From Zobellia laminariae (GTDB lineage: Bacteria; Bacteroidota; Bacteroidia; Flavobacteriales; Flavobacteriaceae), in NCBI RefSeq assembly GCF_009725995.1, contig NZ_RCNS01000001.1:166283-230282 (forward strand): a DNA stretch of 64,000 nucleotides, in the 5' to 3' direction. A model generated the notes under the pieces. It had not been told where the DNA came from, made no database searches, and was given only the letters and a program-made list of their open reading frames with translations. Made by a program: the position numbers and the translations under genes. Below, piece by piece: positions 56,255-64,000 of the stretch (positions within the stretch are counted from its first letter, which is position 1; every line of letters starts with the position of its first letter).

Positions 56255-57602
56255 CAGTAAAAGGTATTATCCAATTTTTATGTTCAAATGACTCCCGCTC
56301 TTGGCCAAGGTCAACTTTTGGGTCTATATACGTAGTACTCAACCGCCCATTCAGGGCAACTCGACTATCAACAAATATTTGCACGTTTTTATGTCCGTCT
56401 TTTTCAAAATGTCTTTTTAGATATTGAGCATATTCTAAAATAAAATCAGGCTGAAAAGACATTTGTTTTTCTTGAAAAGGCGTCAAAAAATCGGAATTAT
56501 CCACATAAAACCACTTACCAGAATCTTTGCTAACCACTTTGAATTGGGCGTAACCTGACTTTTCCATCAGCATAACCCGCCATGAAAACCGGTACCCTTC
56601 TTCTGTCCAAAATAATTCTCCGGGATAGACCAAATAACGCCAAGGCATTAGCAACTGAATCACAAAAAATAATGAGATTAAAACCAGCTTGGAATTGGTT
56701 ACCACATTCAGTGGCATAGCTAAGATTCGTTTGTTATCGAATCTATTTTTCTCAATACGAAAAAGACCACTAAAATAAGATAAGAGCTTATGATGGAAAG
56801 ATGAATCAAAAAATATTAATGTAGAGACTATCATAACATACGGAAACATTCCAATGGGGAATAACACGCGTGTCATTACATGAAAAACAACTACCATGAC
56901 AAAAGCAAAGGGCCGTGTTTTCTTATACAATAATAAGAATGGAATAGCCAAATCATAACCGGCTCCAAACCAGCTAAAAGCATACTGTACCCATTCTTCA
57001 TGTAAAAACTGACCTAAAAGCGGAGTATCAAATTTAGATGGCAACCAAATTTTTAAAGGCATAGCCTTAAAAAGCCAATCGGAATTTAGTTTGGCCAGTC
57101 CTGCATAAAAATAAACTATGCCCAACATGAGTTTTACACTATTGATAGTCCACGCTGGTATTTTTTGAAATGCCTTTTTAGAATCTTGTTGGGCATCCAA
57201 AGAAAAGTAAGCATTGGCAGGCAGAAAAATCATTAGAAAGCTAAGCAGACTAATAAAGTAGTAATGGTTAAGATAGGTGGTCTTGTCCATCAATTCTATA
57301 TAGGTAAAGCTGATAAAAAAAGTAACGATAGCTACTTTGTACTTATATCCTAAAGTCACAAAAATTGCAGAAAGTCCACAGATAATAAATATGAGGTAGG
57401 TGTAGACTCCCAAAGGTTTAACCCATTCAAAACCATAATAAGAGAAGAAAAACTTAGGCTGAACGTATAATTTTTCAATCCATCCGTAGCTCCAAAATCT
57501 TACAATACTCAGCAACATCATTACACCAAATAAAATGCGAAAGACCGCCAAAGGGGCGGCCTCTATAGGGGCTGTAATATGTTTGCCAATGAAATGGTTC
57601 AT
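56235..57602 (-). CDS. HTTM domain membrane protein (vitamin-K-dependent gamma-carboxylase-like)
   Basis: 455 aa. N-terminal two-thirds with several transmembrane helices and a C-terminal soluble domain (YRFSWRVMLMEKSGYAQF and DPDFIL-like). The segment DKTTYLNHYYFISLL followed by LPANAYFSLD, and later FYAGLAKLNSDWLF, line up from memory with the human carboxylase GGCX around His160 and Lys218; here they are His113 and Lys171. GGCX uses reduced vitamin K to turn glutamate side chains into gamma-carboxyglutamate, a metal binder. Starts 3 bp after the imelysin stop, overlaps the receptor by 20 bp. Whether it carboxylates protein in this cell is not known. Confidence 0.88.
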   Translation of the reverse strand: MNHFIGKHITAPIEAAPLAVFRILFGVMMLLSIVRFWSYGWIEKLYVQPKFFFSYYGFEWVKPLGVYTYLIFIICGLSAIFVTLGYKYKVAIVTFFISFTYIELMDKTTYLNHYYFISLLSFLMIFLPANAYFSLDAQQDSKKAFQKIPAWTINSVKLMLGIVYFYAGLAKLNSDWLFKAMPLKIWLPSKFDTPLLGQFLHEEWVQYAFSWFGAGYDLAIPFLLLYKKTRPFAFVMVVVFHVMTRVLFPIGMFPYVMIVSTLIFFDSSFHHKLLSYFSGLFRIEKNRFDNKRILAMPLNVVTNSKLVLISLFFVIQLLMPWRYLVYPGELFWTEEGYRFSWRVMLMEKSGYAQFKVVSKDSGKWFYVDNSDFLTPFQEKQMSFQPDFILEYAQYLKRHFEKDGHKNVQIFVDSRVALNGRLSTTYIDPKVDLGQERESFEHKNWIIPFTDEIKGI

Positions 57603-57605
57603 TTT

Positions 57606-58745
57606 CTAGTCGCCATCCGCATCAACAAAATCAATACTTACGCTCATAGCAGAAACCATATCTACTTTTAACATAGGAACAATGCGCTGCACCTCATCGT
57701 ACGCCAATAGCATATTAGTTGGCGGCACATTATTTTCAATTTCCTTTCGGAAAGGTGCCAATGCTTCAACTTTAGTTTTAGCTAAATCAAATTGATCATT
57801 AATCAATTTTGTCAAATCATCACCATCCTTAATCGTGTTCAATGCATCTAAATAAGATGCTAAGCTTTCTCCTGAAGTACTCTTACCGTAGTGTACACCA
57901 TTAAAGAAATCTTGTACAGCTTCAAAACCCTCTAAGAAAAGTATGTTAGAAACATCTGCTTTATAATAAGCTTCTACATTTTGAGGAAGTACGTTTTCAG
58001 AAAAAGCACCTACAGGGATTCCCATTTTACCAGCTCTCAAAAACTTCTCATAGTAAAAAACATAGTCGTTTATAAAACGATCCACAGATGCTGTTGAAGA
58101 TGCTCCATCGTTTGCTACAAAAGTATCTCTATACCCTGAATTCCATTCAGCAAGCACTCCCGTGGTAAGACCTTCCATATCAGCAATAACATCACCTGTA
58201 TAGGAAATTAGGCTTTCCTTGTCAGTTCCATTATATTTTGCAACAATGTCTTCGTCAGTATCTCCCAGTCCATTAATTAAATAACCTAAAGCAGGGAAAC
58301 CTTTTGCATCTCTATTAGAAGCAAGAGCAAGGTCATAAGTTCCCGAGGTTACAAAACCATCTATTTTAGGCCCATCAGTAGGGTAGATATTCATGTTTAA
58401 ACGTAAGCCAACCGTTTCGGCTGGGCCTATTTCAAACATAGAAACCCGTTGCCACATTTTATAAGCGGATAACCAAGATGTTCTAAAAGCTACAAGGTTA
58501 ACTTCACTAGCATCTCCTTTGAAGGTATCAAAAGCAGTTTGCAAACCAGACATTTCACTAGAAAACGCTTCGTAAGAAGGTATGATTATATTATCTGCCC
58601 AATTGGTTAGCATTGAGCCACGCTCAAAACTCACTTCTTCTGGTTCTGGATCTACAACATCATCTGTAACATCACTTCCACTACTATCGGAGCTACATGC
58701 CCATATCATTGTCGCCACAGTAAAAATGGCAAGAAACCTCTTCAT
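57606..58745 (-). CDS. Imelysin-like (M75 family) lipoprotein
   Basis: 379 aa, lipoprotein signal with Cys17 (MIWACSSDSSGS). Two helical bundles as in imelysin/EfeO-like proteins, which take part in iron uptake: FRTSWLSAYKMWQRVSMFEIGP and LASNRDAKGFPALGYLING. The usual GxHxxE metal motif is GFPALG here (149-154), so both the His and the Glu are replaced. Flavobacterial members often vary at this place. Acidic linker after the lipid anchor (DVTDDVVDPEPEE). It has its own TACTTTTG box upstream and a terminator-like hairpin between it and DUF4856. Confidence 0.88.
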   Translation of the reverse strand: MKRFLAIFTVATMIWACSSDSSGSDVTDDVVDPEPEEVSFERGSMLTNWADNIIIPSYEAFSSEMSGLQTAFDTFKGDASEVNLVAFRTSWLSAYKMWQRVSMFEIGPAETVGLRLNMNIYPTDGPKIDGFVTSGTYDLALASNRDAKGFPALGYLINGLGDTDEDIVAKYNGTDKESLISYTGDVIADMEGLTTGVLAEWNSGYRDTFVANDGASSTASVDRFINDYVFYYEKFLRAGKMGIPVGAFSENVLPQNVEAYYKADVSNILFLEGFEAVQDFFNGVHYGKSTSGESLASYLDALNTIKDGDDLTKLINDQFDLAKTKVEALAPFRKEIENNVPPTNMLLAYDEVQRIVPMLKVDMVSAMSVSIDFVDADGD

Positions 58746-58772
58746 AGCTTATTTTTATTTATTCTAATTAAG

Positions 58773-58780
58773 CAAAAGTA
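58773..58780 (-). promoter_or_regulatory. Putative internal -7 box before the imelysin gene
   Basis: TACTTTTG on the minus strand fits TAnnTTTG and is 27 nt before the imelysin ATG, just past the intercistronic hairpin. No -33 TTTG at the usual spacing. Confidence 0.4.
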
Positions 58781-58781
58781 T

Positions 58782-58820
58782 AAAAAGCAGCCTGTTATTT
58801 CCTAACAGATGCTGCTTTTT
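58782..58820 (-). terminator. Intercistronic terminator-like hairpin between DUF4856 and imelysin genes
   Basis: AAAAAGCAGC-CTGTTA (58782-58797) pairs with TAACAG-(AT)-GCTGCTTTTT (58803-58820) with a 2-nt bulge and 5-nt loop. On the minus strand it ends in TTTTT. It would cut or reduce read-through from the first gene. Confidence 0.7.
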
Positions 58821-58856
58821 TTTCAACACTTAAAATTTAATTCTATACAAGTAAGG

Positions 58857-60086
58857 TTACTCACCGGCTTGCGCAACAGTAAAACCGAATCGTTCTGCGA
58901 TATCTTCACAAATCTCATCGATAGTTTCTGCTTCAACATCCCATAGTCCGTTTACGCCATCTTCCATTAATTCTTCTAAAAGCTCATCGGACTCTTCCTT
59001 TGAAAAATAAGGAGCGTCAGTACCCGGTTTGCGTGTAAAACGTAAACTATAGATAAAACCATAAGCTTCAGACAGTGCATGAAAAGCACTCGCATAATTA
59101 GGTACTGCATCTGCTAAAGTTGCTTTTGCACGTTGCATATAAAATACACCCCTAACGGCAGGTACTAAAGATATTTTCTCTCTAATAATCTCTGCTTGAG
59201 CATCACGAACATCATAATCTCCGGCCACGATAGCCGCACGACCTAACTTAAAGGCTTGGAAAATTTCATCTGCAATACCTGCAAAATCAGGATCTTCTTC
59301 TAACTTCCCTATGTATTCATTTAAAAAGCTATCCGCACCTAAATCTGCATTAGGATTGGAAGCATCAGCATTAAGTCCATAAATGTAGCCATAAGCCTCA
59401 TCCCATTTATGTTCCATGTTGGTATAGGATTTATCTTCTAATACTGTTCCTGCATCATTGTCTTCACGACTAGAACCTTCATCCAAAACCGCTGTACTCA
59501 AGTAATTGTTTAATGCTTGATCAGTCATCAAAGCACCTATTAAACCTTTTGCAAATAATTGGTTGTATTCAAGACCTTGTGCATTGATGTAACGTGTTTT
59601 TTCACCATCGGCCAATTGACCAGCTACACCTGCCTCAGCAGTAACATTCCAATTTGTAAAAACATTATTTACTTGACCATCTATCCATGATTCAAAATCA
59701 GCACGGATCAATGCTTGATCCGTAGCATTGGTAGAAAAGTAATCTACCGAAGCAGCAGTTTTACTCCGAAGATTTTTATCTGAAGCATTTAAATCTGCAT
59801 CTTCAAAATCTGCAGCACCTTCTTCATGTGCATATATTGATTTTAATGTTTCTGCCGTATTGGTATTGGTAGTAAGAGCTCCCAAAAATTCTTGAGCCAT
59901 TAAAATACGAGTGGTTTGACCTCCAAAGCTTACAGTAGTCTCTCCATTTCTTTCAAAAGTATAACTAGCAGGATTATCTATTACGATAGCTTCATCCATT
60001 TCTGTTCCTGTTGCGTCATCATCTGAACTACACGATGCTAGAAAAACTACCGAACTAATGGCTAATGTAAAAAGGACTCTTCTCAT
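58857..60086 (-). CDS. DUF4856 lipoprotein
   Basis: 409 aa, lipoprotein with Cys19 (VVFLASCSSDDD). The body matches the DUF4856 family found next to imelysin genes in Bacteroidetes: GQTTRILMAQEFLGAL, FSTNATDQALIRADFESWIDGQ, NMEHKWDEAYGYIYGL, and ALSEAYGFIYSLRFTRKPG. Strongly acidic overall, with several Glu/Asp clusters near the C-terminus (KEESDELLEELMEDG). First gene of the unit, behind the best promoter seen in the window. Function unknown; a metal-binding or surface role is inferred. Confidence 0.88.
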   Translation of the reverse strand: MRRVLFTLAISSVVFLASCSSDDDATGTEMDEAIVIDNPASYTFERNGETTVSFGGQTTRILMAQEFLGALTTNTNTAETLKSIYAHEEGAADFEDADLNASDKNLRSKTAASVDYFSTNATDQALIRADFESWIDGQVNNVFTNWNVTAEAGVAGQLADGEKTRYINAQGLEYNQLFAKGLIGALMTDQALNNYLSTAVLDEGSSREDNDAGTVLEDKSYTNMEHKWDEAYGYIYGLNADASNPNADLGADSFLNEYIGKLEEDPDFAGIADEIFQAFKLGRAAIVAGDYDVRDAQAEIIREKISLVPAVRGVFYMQRAKATLADAVPNYASAFHALSEAYGFIYSLRFTRKPGTDAPYFSKEESDELLEELMEDGVNGLWDVEAETIDEICEDIAERFGFTVAQAGE

Positions 60087-60099
60087 TATATAATTATTG

Positions 60100-60124
60100 T
60101 TTATTTAGACTTGATTTAAATAAA
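60100..60124. promoter_or_regulatory. Inverted repeat at the predicted transcription start of the DUF4856 unit
   Basis: TTTATTTA (60100-60107) and TAAATAAA (60117-60124), perfect over 8 bp with a 9-nt spacer. Centred about 10 nt downstream of the expected start site, a good place for a repressor such as a metal-responsive regulator. AT-rich repeats also arise by chance. Confidence 0.45.
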
Positions 60125-60127
60125 GCG

Positions 60128-60159
60128 CAAAACTAATACATGAAGTTTAGCTACGCAAA
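60128..60159 (-). promoter_or_regulatory. Promoter of the DUF4856/imelysin/HTTM/TonB unit
   Basis: On the minus strand TTTG (60159-60156), 20-nt spacer, TAGTTTTG (60135-60128): a full match to the Bacteroidetes housekeeping promoter. Expected start near 60121, leader of about 35 nt. Confidence 0.7.
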
Positions 60160-60283
60160 ATTATTCTTATTAAATCTAAATAATATTACAATCAATAAAT
60201 TTTAAACAGTGATTATATCATCCTTTTCGACAAGAATTTCAATCAATCTATTCACTATTTATAATTAATCTAAATAAAAATAC

Positions 60284-60291
60284 TATTTTTG
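60284..60291 (+). promoter_or_regulatory. Putative -7 box of the cysteine-cluster protein gene
   Basis: TATTTTTG fits TAnnTTTG, 85 nt before the ATG at 60377. No -33 TTTG nearby. Confidence 0.35.
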
Positions 60292-60376
60292 ATTTATCAT
60301 ATCGGGTGAGGTTCTTTCTCTAACCACAAAGAGTTTGCCCAATGTTGCTAACCCCAGATTAATTAAAAATTACACT

Positions 60377-60742
60377 ATGGACGATATCAATCCAATTTAC
60401 CACAACCCTTTTGGCGTAGCATTCCAGTGGAAGAGAAATACTTTAAAGGACGTTAGAAAAATACAGATAGTTTTTAGGGATACAGGTCTACTCTTGACTA
60501 GAAACGAGCTGGAAAAGTTTCAGAAAAATATTGAATGTACCATGAACAGCAACACGCCGTGTGCTGATTGTAACCAGCATGATACTTGCAGGTCATTACT
60601 TTTAGATACACCTGCCCCACAAATAACTTTAGCTATGAACTTAACGGAACTAAACGCAGTTCAGGATTTGGTAGAAGGCACTTTGTTTCAATTGAATTTG
60701 GACACCTACTTGAACAAAATGTGTAATGGACAGGATGATTAA
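60377..60742 (+). CDS. Small cytoplasmic protein with a four-cysteine cluster
   Basis: 121 aa from ATG 60377 (MDDINPIYHNPFGVAFQW); a TTG 14 codons earlier is rejected. No signal peptide or known domain that I recognise. Cysteines lie in NIECTMNSNTPCADCNQHDTCRS, a C-x7-C-x2-C-x5-C set with a nearby His that could hold zinc or an iron-sulfur cluster. Divergent from the DUF4856 unit. Its stop overlaps that of the convergent HMG-CoA lyase gene (60739-60742). Confidence 0.75.
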   Translation: MDDINPIYHNPFGVAFQWKRNTLKDVRKIQIVFRDTGLLLTRNELEKFQKNIECTMNSNTPCADCNQHDTCRSLLLDTPAPQITLAMNLTELNAVQDLVEGTLFQLNLDTYLNKMCNGQDD

Positions 60743-61605
60743 TGGTACTTTGAAAAAAGCTCCGTAGCCTTGTTATAAGCGGCTTCAAAAACCATCCAAT
60801 TAACACCGGAATCTGCTTTTTCTGCAGTAAAATACGAAAGCATTTTCTCGGTAGGCATGTTACCGGTTAATTCGTCTTTTGCCATAGGGCAACCTCCAAA
60901 TCCTTGAACGGCCCCATCAAACCTACGACAGCCGGCTTTGTAAGCAGCATCTACCTTTTCATGCCATTTGGTAGGTGTTGTATGCAAATGAGCACCAAAT
61001 TCAATATCTGGATATCTTGGAATTAATTGTGAAAAGAGGTATTCAATTACTTCTGGTGTTGATGACCCTACCGTATCTGAGAGCGAAAGAATTTTAGCTC
61101 CCATTCCGCTTAATTTTTCGGTCCACTCCCCTACTATATCTACATCCCATGGATCACCATAAGGGTTACCAAAACCCATAGATATATAGGTCACTACCTC
61201 TTTACCAGAAGCATCGGCAATATTGAGTATTTCCTGAAGGGTTTCTACAGATTGATCAATGGTCTTATGCGTATTCCGCATCTGAAAATTCTCGGAAATA
61301 GAAAAAGGGTATCCTAAATATTGAATCTCAGGATGCTCGGAAGCATCTTCTGCTCCCCTAACATTAGCCACAATACTTAGCAGTTTGCTATTTGTTTTTG
61401 AAAGTTCCAACTTTGAGAGTACCTCAGCGGTATCTACCATCTGCGGAATAGCCTTTGGAGAAACAAAACTCCCAAAATCTATTGTATCAAAACCACAGCC
61501 TAACAAAGCCTGAATGTATTTTACCTTTTCATTGGTAGGTATGAAAGGTTTAATGCCTTGCATGGCATCTCTAGGACATTCAATAACCTTAACCTTTTCC
61601 ATCAT
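60739..61605 (-). CDS. Hydroxymethylglutaryl-CoA lyase
   Basis: 288 aa. TIM-barrel HMGL-like enzyme that cleaves HMG-CoA to acetoacetate and acetyl-CoA, the end of leucine breakdown. Visible: VIECPRDAMQGIKPFIPTNEK, FGSFVSPKAIPQM, the metal-binding HLHTT (EFGAHLHTTPT) and the glycine-cysteine loop GFGGCPMAKDELTGNMPTE. Sequential genes of leucine degradation are not present here. Either of the two initial Met codons may be used. Confidence 0.92.
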   Translation of the reverse strand: MMEKVKVIECPRDAMQGIKPFIPTNEKVKYIQALLGCGFDTIDFGSFVSPKAIPQMVDTAEVLSKLELSKTNSKLLSIVANVRGAEDASEHPEIQYLGYPFSISENFQMRNTHKTIDQSVETLQEILNIADASGKEVVTYISMGFGNPYGDPWDVDIVGEWTEKLSGMGAKILSLSDTVGSSTPEVIEYLFSQLIPRYPDIEFGAHLHTTPTKWHEKVDAAYKAGCRRFDGAVQGFGGCPMAKDELTGNMPTEKMLSYFTAEKADSGVNWMVFEAAYNKATELFSKYH

Positions 61606-61663
61606 GAAAATTAAATTCTAAGTAGGCAGTTTCAGCTACCCTTTTAACTACTCAAAATTAACA

Positions 61664-62299
61664 TTAATTATCCGATACTAGAATATAGACTGCAATACCA
61701 ACAAAGACAATGATTTGCAGCCACTTTAAATAAATACCGGCTGCAGAGTTTTCTTTAAAATACACGGAAATACTCCCTGATAGGAAAGCTATCATGCTAA
61801 AAATAATAAAGGATATAAACATAAATAGCAGTCCAAGAACGTAAAACTGCACCATGGTACTTATCTCTTCGCTAAAAAGGAAACCAGGAAAGAATGCCAG
61901 AAAAAATATGGTCACTTTTGGATTTAGCACGTTCATTATAAAACCTTGCTTAAACAATTGCCCAAGTCCTTTTTTAGGTACAGCCCCTTCTGTTAAATCC
62001 AAATCACCACTGCTTTTAAAGACCTTGTATGCAAGATATAAGAGGTAAATAGCACCCAAAACTTTAATGCCCATAAAGAGCGCCTCACTCTCTCTTATAA
62101 TTATAGATACCCCAAAAGCCAATAAACTGGTATGCACTAAGCAACCAGAAATAAGACCGGCTGTAGTTGCTAACCCATATTTCTTACCATTTACAAGACT
62201 TTGCATTAACACATAAATGTTGTCTGGACCGGGCGAAACGGACAAAGCCATAGTGGCCAACATAAAAGTGTAAAGTATTTCGTAATTAATTGTACCCAA
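61664..62299 (-). CDS. LysE/RhtB family amino-acid exporter
   Basis: 211 aa, six hydrophobic segments. Contains the family motif SVSPGPDNIYVLMQSLVNGKKYGL. Exports amino acids such as lysine, threonine or homoserine in characterised members. The frame has only a TTG (62299) as a start that keeps the first transmembrane strand; the next in-frame ATG would remove 12 residues and the frame is closed by TGA eight codons before the TTG. TTG start is therefore likely. Confidence 0.88.
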   Translation of the reverse strand: MGTINYEILYTFMLATMALSVSPGPDNIYVLMQSLVNGKKYGLATTAGLISGCLVHTSLLAFGVSIIIRESEALFMGIKVLGAIYLLYLAYKVFKSSGDLDLTEGAVPKKGLGQLFKQGFIMNVLNPKVTIFFLAFFPGFLFSEEISTMVQFYVLGLLFMFISFIIFSMIAFLSGSISVYFKENSAAGIYLKWLQIIVFVGIAVYILVSDN

Positions 62300-62510
62300 A
62301 TTCCGTTCTATTTTAAGTATAAATCATAGGTTCCAAAATTTTCTTCTGGAAACCTCAATGAGTGCACTAAAGTAAGTACTCTTTTTTATATCTTGTCACA
62401 AATTCAGGTTTCAACAAAATTCATTTTTTTATGTTCTGAGTTTTTAGCTGGTCGCAATTTCCCCTCCTGTTAGGCCATAAGAGTAATTGCATCACAAAAA
62501 AATAAATGAC

Positions 62511-62930
62511 ATGAAACAAAGTCACATTACATTCACTTTGAGTTTAGTTTTGGTAGCGCTTCTTTTAGTAGCCTTTGAAATCAGAAGTGAAACTAAACCA
62601 ATATCAGAAACCTTCATGCAGAAAGATAGCCTGTTACGCCATGTAGTGTTGTTTAAGTTCAAACCAGAAACTTCAAAAGAAGATATCAAAAAAGTTGAGG
62701 AAGCATTTACTGCGCTTCCCTCAAAAATTCCGCAAATAGTTAGTTATGAATGGGGACTGAACAACAGCCCTGAAGGTTTAAACGAAGGTTTTACCCATTG
62801 TTTTTTCCTGACTTTTGAAAGCGAAGAAGACCGTGCTATTTACTTACCTCATCCAGACCACAAAGCGTTTGGTGAAGTTTTGACTCCACATCTAGGTGGT
62901 GTACTTGTTGTGGACTATTGGGCTAAATAA
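62511..62930 (+). CDS. Dabb (stress-responsive alpha/beta barrel) domain protein, membrane-anchored or exported
   Basis: 139 aa from ATG 62511. An N-terminal hydrophobic segment (FTLSLVLVALLLVAF) acts as signal or anchor. The Dabb domain follows: LLRHVVLFKFKPETSKEDI, YEWGLNNSPEGLNEGFTHCFFLTFESEEDRAIYLPHPDHKAF with the conserved His, and VLVVDYWAK. Small dimeric ferredoxin-like folds of uncertain role; some are degradative enzymes. The upstream TTG at 62487 is not used in my reading. Confidence 0.88.
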   Translation: MKQSHITFTLSLVLVALLLVAFEIRSETKPISETFMQKDSLLRHVVLFKFKPETSKEDIKKVEEAFTALPSKIPQIVSYEWGLNNSPEGLNEGFTHCFFLTFESEEDRAIYLPHPDHKAFGEVLTPHLGGVLVVDYWAK

Positions 62931-62969
62931 GAAAATTCTATCTTATAAGCTTATCTAGTTTTCACTACC

Positions 62970-64000
62970 CTACCTCTTAAGAAGAGCCTTATTTATTCTT
63001 TTAATTAAACCTGGTCCTTCGTAGATAAAACCCGTATACAATTGAACTAAATCTGCTCCTGCATCTAACTTCTCTAATGCGTCTTCTTCAGAATGTATTC
63101 CGCCCACACCTATAATAGGAAAAGCCTTGTTGCTCTTTTCTGCCAAGAACCGAATTACCTCTGTACTTCTTTTAGTCAGTGGTTTTCCGCTTAATCCACC
63201 CATTTCTTTTGTAAGCGATACTTCTGATTTTAAGTTCTCTCTTTCAATGGTGGTATTGGTAGCTATAACGCCGTCAATTTTTGTATCGGCAACGATAGTA
63301 ATGATATCCAACAACTGGTCATCTGTAAGGTCTGGCGCAATTTTCAATAGAATAGGTTTTTCCTTCTGTTGTTTCTGCAAAGCCAAATTTGTATTTTCTT
63401 TTTTCAAATCCAACAAAAGAGCAGTCAAAGGTTCTTTGTCTTGAAGCTCCCGGAGTCCTGGCGTATTTGGAGAACTTACGTTGACCACAAAGTAATCTAC
63501 ATGGTCAAAAAGTGCATTAAAACAGATCAGGTAATCCGAAACGGCATCTTCATTGGGTGTAACTTTATTCTTGCCTATGTTACCTCCAATAAGCACTTTA
63601 TGCTGTTTTTTTAAACGTTCTACTGCATCCTCTACGCCCATATTATTGAAGCCCATACGATTCACAATAGCTTGATCAGGTTTTAACCTAAACAATCGCT
63701 TCTTTGGATTTCCTGCCTGCGGTTTAGGAGTAAGCGTCCCTATCTCTATAAAACCAAAACCAAAGTTGGATAATTCATTATAGAGTTTAGCATCCTTATC
63801 AAAACCAGCCGCTAGGCCTACCGGATTTTTGAATTTAATACCAAAAACCTCCTTTTCCAACCGCGGGTCTTCTATGTTATATATAGCCTTGAACAAACCG
63901 GAAAAACCAATTTTACAAAGAAAACGAACTAATGAAAAGGTTACATGGTGAGCTTTTTCCGCATCAAGCGAAAAAAGTAAGGGCTGAAGAAGAGACTTAT
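62970..64000 (-). CDS. pyrD: Dihydroorotate dehydrogenase, class 2 (5' end outside window)
   Basis: The minus-strand frame stays open to the right edge. Before the apparent start at 63896 (a TTG) it reads [18 protein letters not shown] and [12 protein letters not shown], the usual N-terminal helix of membrane-linked, quinone-using enzymes. So the gene extends beyond base 64000. Catalyses dihydroorotate to orotate in pyrimidine synthesis. Visible: [46 protein letters not shown] with the catalytic serine, KIAPDL, and [11 protein letters not shown]. About 343 codons are inside. Confidence 0.95.
   Translation of the reverse strand, partial: KSLLQPLLFSLDAEKAHHVTFSLVRFLCKIGFSGLFKAIYNIEDPRLEKEVFGIKFKNPVGLAAGFDKDAKLYNELSNFGFGFIEIGTLTPKPQAGNPKKRLFRLKPDQAIVNRMGFNNMGVEDAVERLKKQHKVLIGGNIGKNKVTPNEDAVSDYLICFNALFDHVDYFVVNVSSPNTPGLRELQDKEPLTALLLDLKKENTNLALQKQQKEKPILLKIAPDLTDDQLLDIITIVADTKIDGVIATNTTIERENLKSEVSLTKEMGGLSGKPLTKRSTEVIRFLAEKSNKAFPIIGVGGIHSEEDALEKLDAGADLVQLYTGFIYEGPGLIKRINKALLKR

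Noticed and set aside
60100..60124. Calling the palindrome a Fur box
   Set aside because: It is only AT-rich and does not match the GATAATGATAATCATTATC-type consensus well enough; kept as an unassigned operator candidate.

Overview
The window looks like chromosomal DNA of a marine-type, low-GC Flavobacteriaceae (Bacteroidota; Maribacter, Zobellia or Cellulophaga would be typical). The evidence is the density of type IX secretion (T9SS) type-B C-terminal domains with the F-x-TPNGDGxND-W signature, PorP/SprF and TonB-dependent SusC/FecA-style receptors, Bacteroidetes-type promoter boxes (TAnnTTTG, with TTTG/TTG about 18-20 nt upstream in the best cases) and few Shine-Dalgarno sequences. No rRNA, tRNA, CRISPR array, insertion sequence or phage gene was found by eye. 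Both edge genes are cut: a repeat adhesin on the left and pyrD on the right.

Layout. (1) 1-6952: a secreted adhesin with about fifteen 71-residue repeats, its PorP/SprF partner and an OmpA/PD40 protein, in one operon. (2) 7034-10908: heme A synthase, a pRiA4b-ORF3-like protein, a NdpA-type nucleoid protein, and an unrecognised protein in which I see an aminoglycoside-phosphotransferase/kinase-like motif series. (3) 11072-32342: a surface-protein island with a 4281-aa SprB-like giant, a tandem paralog of its N-terminus that lacks repeats and sorting domain, an ABC exporter pair, and two more type-B CTD proteins, one of them BspA-like. (4) 32402-36863: uvrB, hsp20, a DUF1456 protein, a small exported protein and an Lrp/AsnC regulator. 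(5) 37426-44523: TonB receptor, lipoprotein, a PLP aminotransferase with a twin-arginine signal, an AEC-type permease and alanine dehydrogenase, probably an amino-acid acquisition and deamination locus under the divergent Lrp regulator. A paralog of the small exported protein follows. (6) 45233-53551: sucC, a Lon-N protein, lysA, thioredoxin, M1 aminopeptidase and guaB. (7) 53780-60086: a minus-strand unit of DUF4856 lipoprotein, imelysin-like lipoprotein, HTTM (vitamin-K-dependent carboxylase-like) membrane protein and FecA-like TonB receptor, behind a well-formed promoter with an inverted repeat at its predicted start. (8) 60377-64000: a cysteine-cluster small protein, HMG-CoA lyase, a LysE-type exporter, a Dabb protein and pyrD.

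Best candidates for something undescribed are the HTTM/imelysin/DUF4856/TonB unit, where the HTTM protein keeps residues that appear to match the catalytic His and Lys of animal gamma-glutamyl carboxylase; the Lrp-linked TonB/Tat-aminotransferase/permease/alanine dehydrogenase locus with a possible attenuator RNA before the permease; and the kinase-like orphan at 9820-10908. All family names were recognised by reading the proteins; no database search was run.
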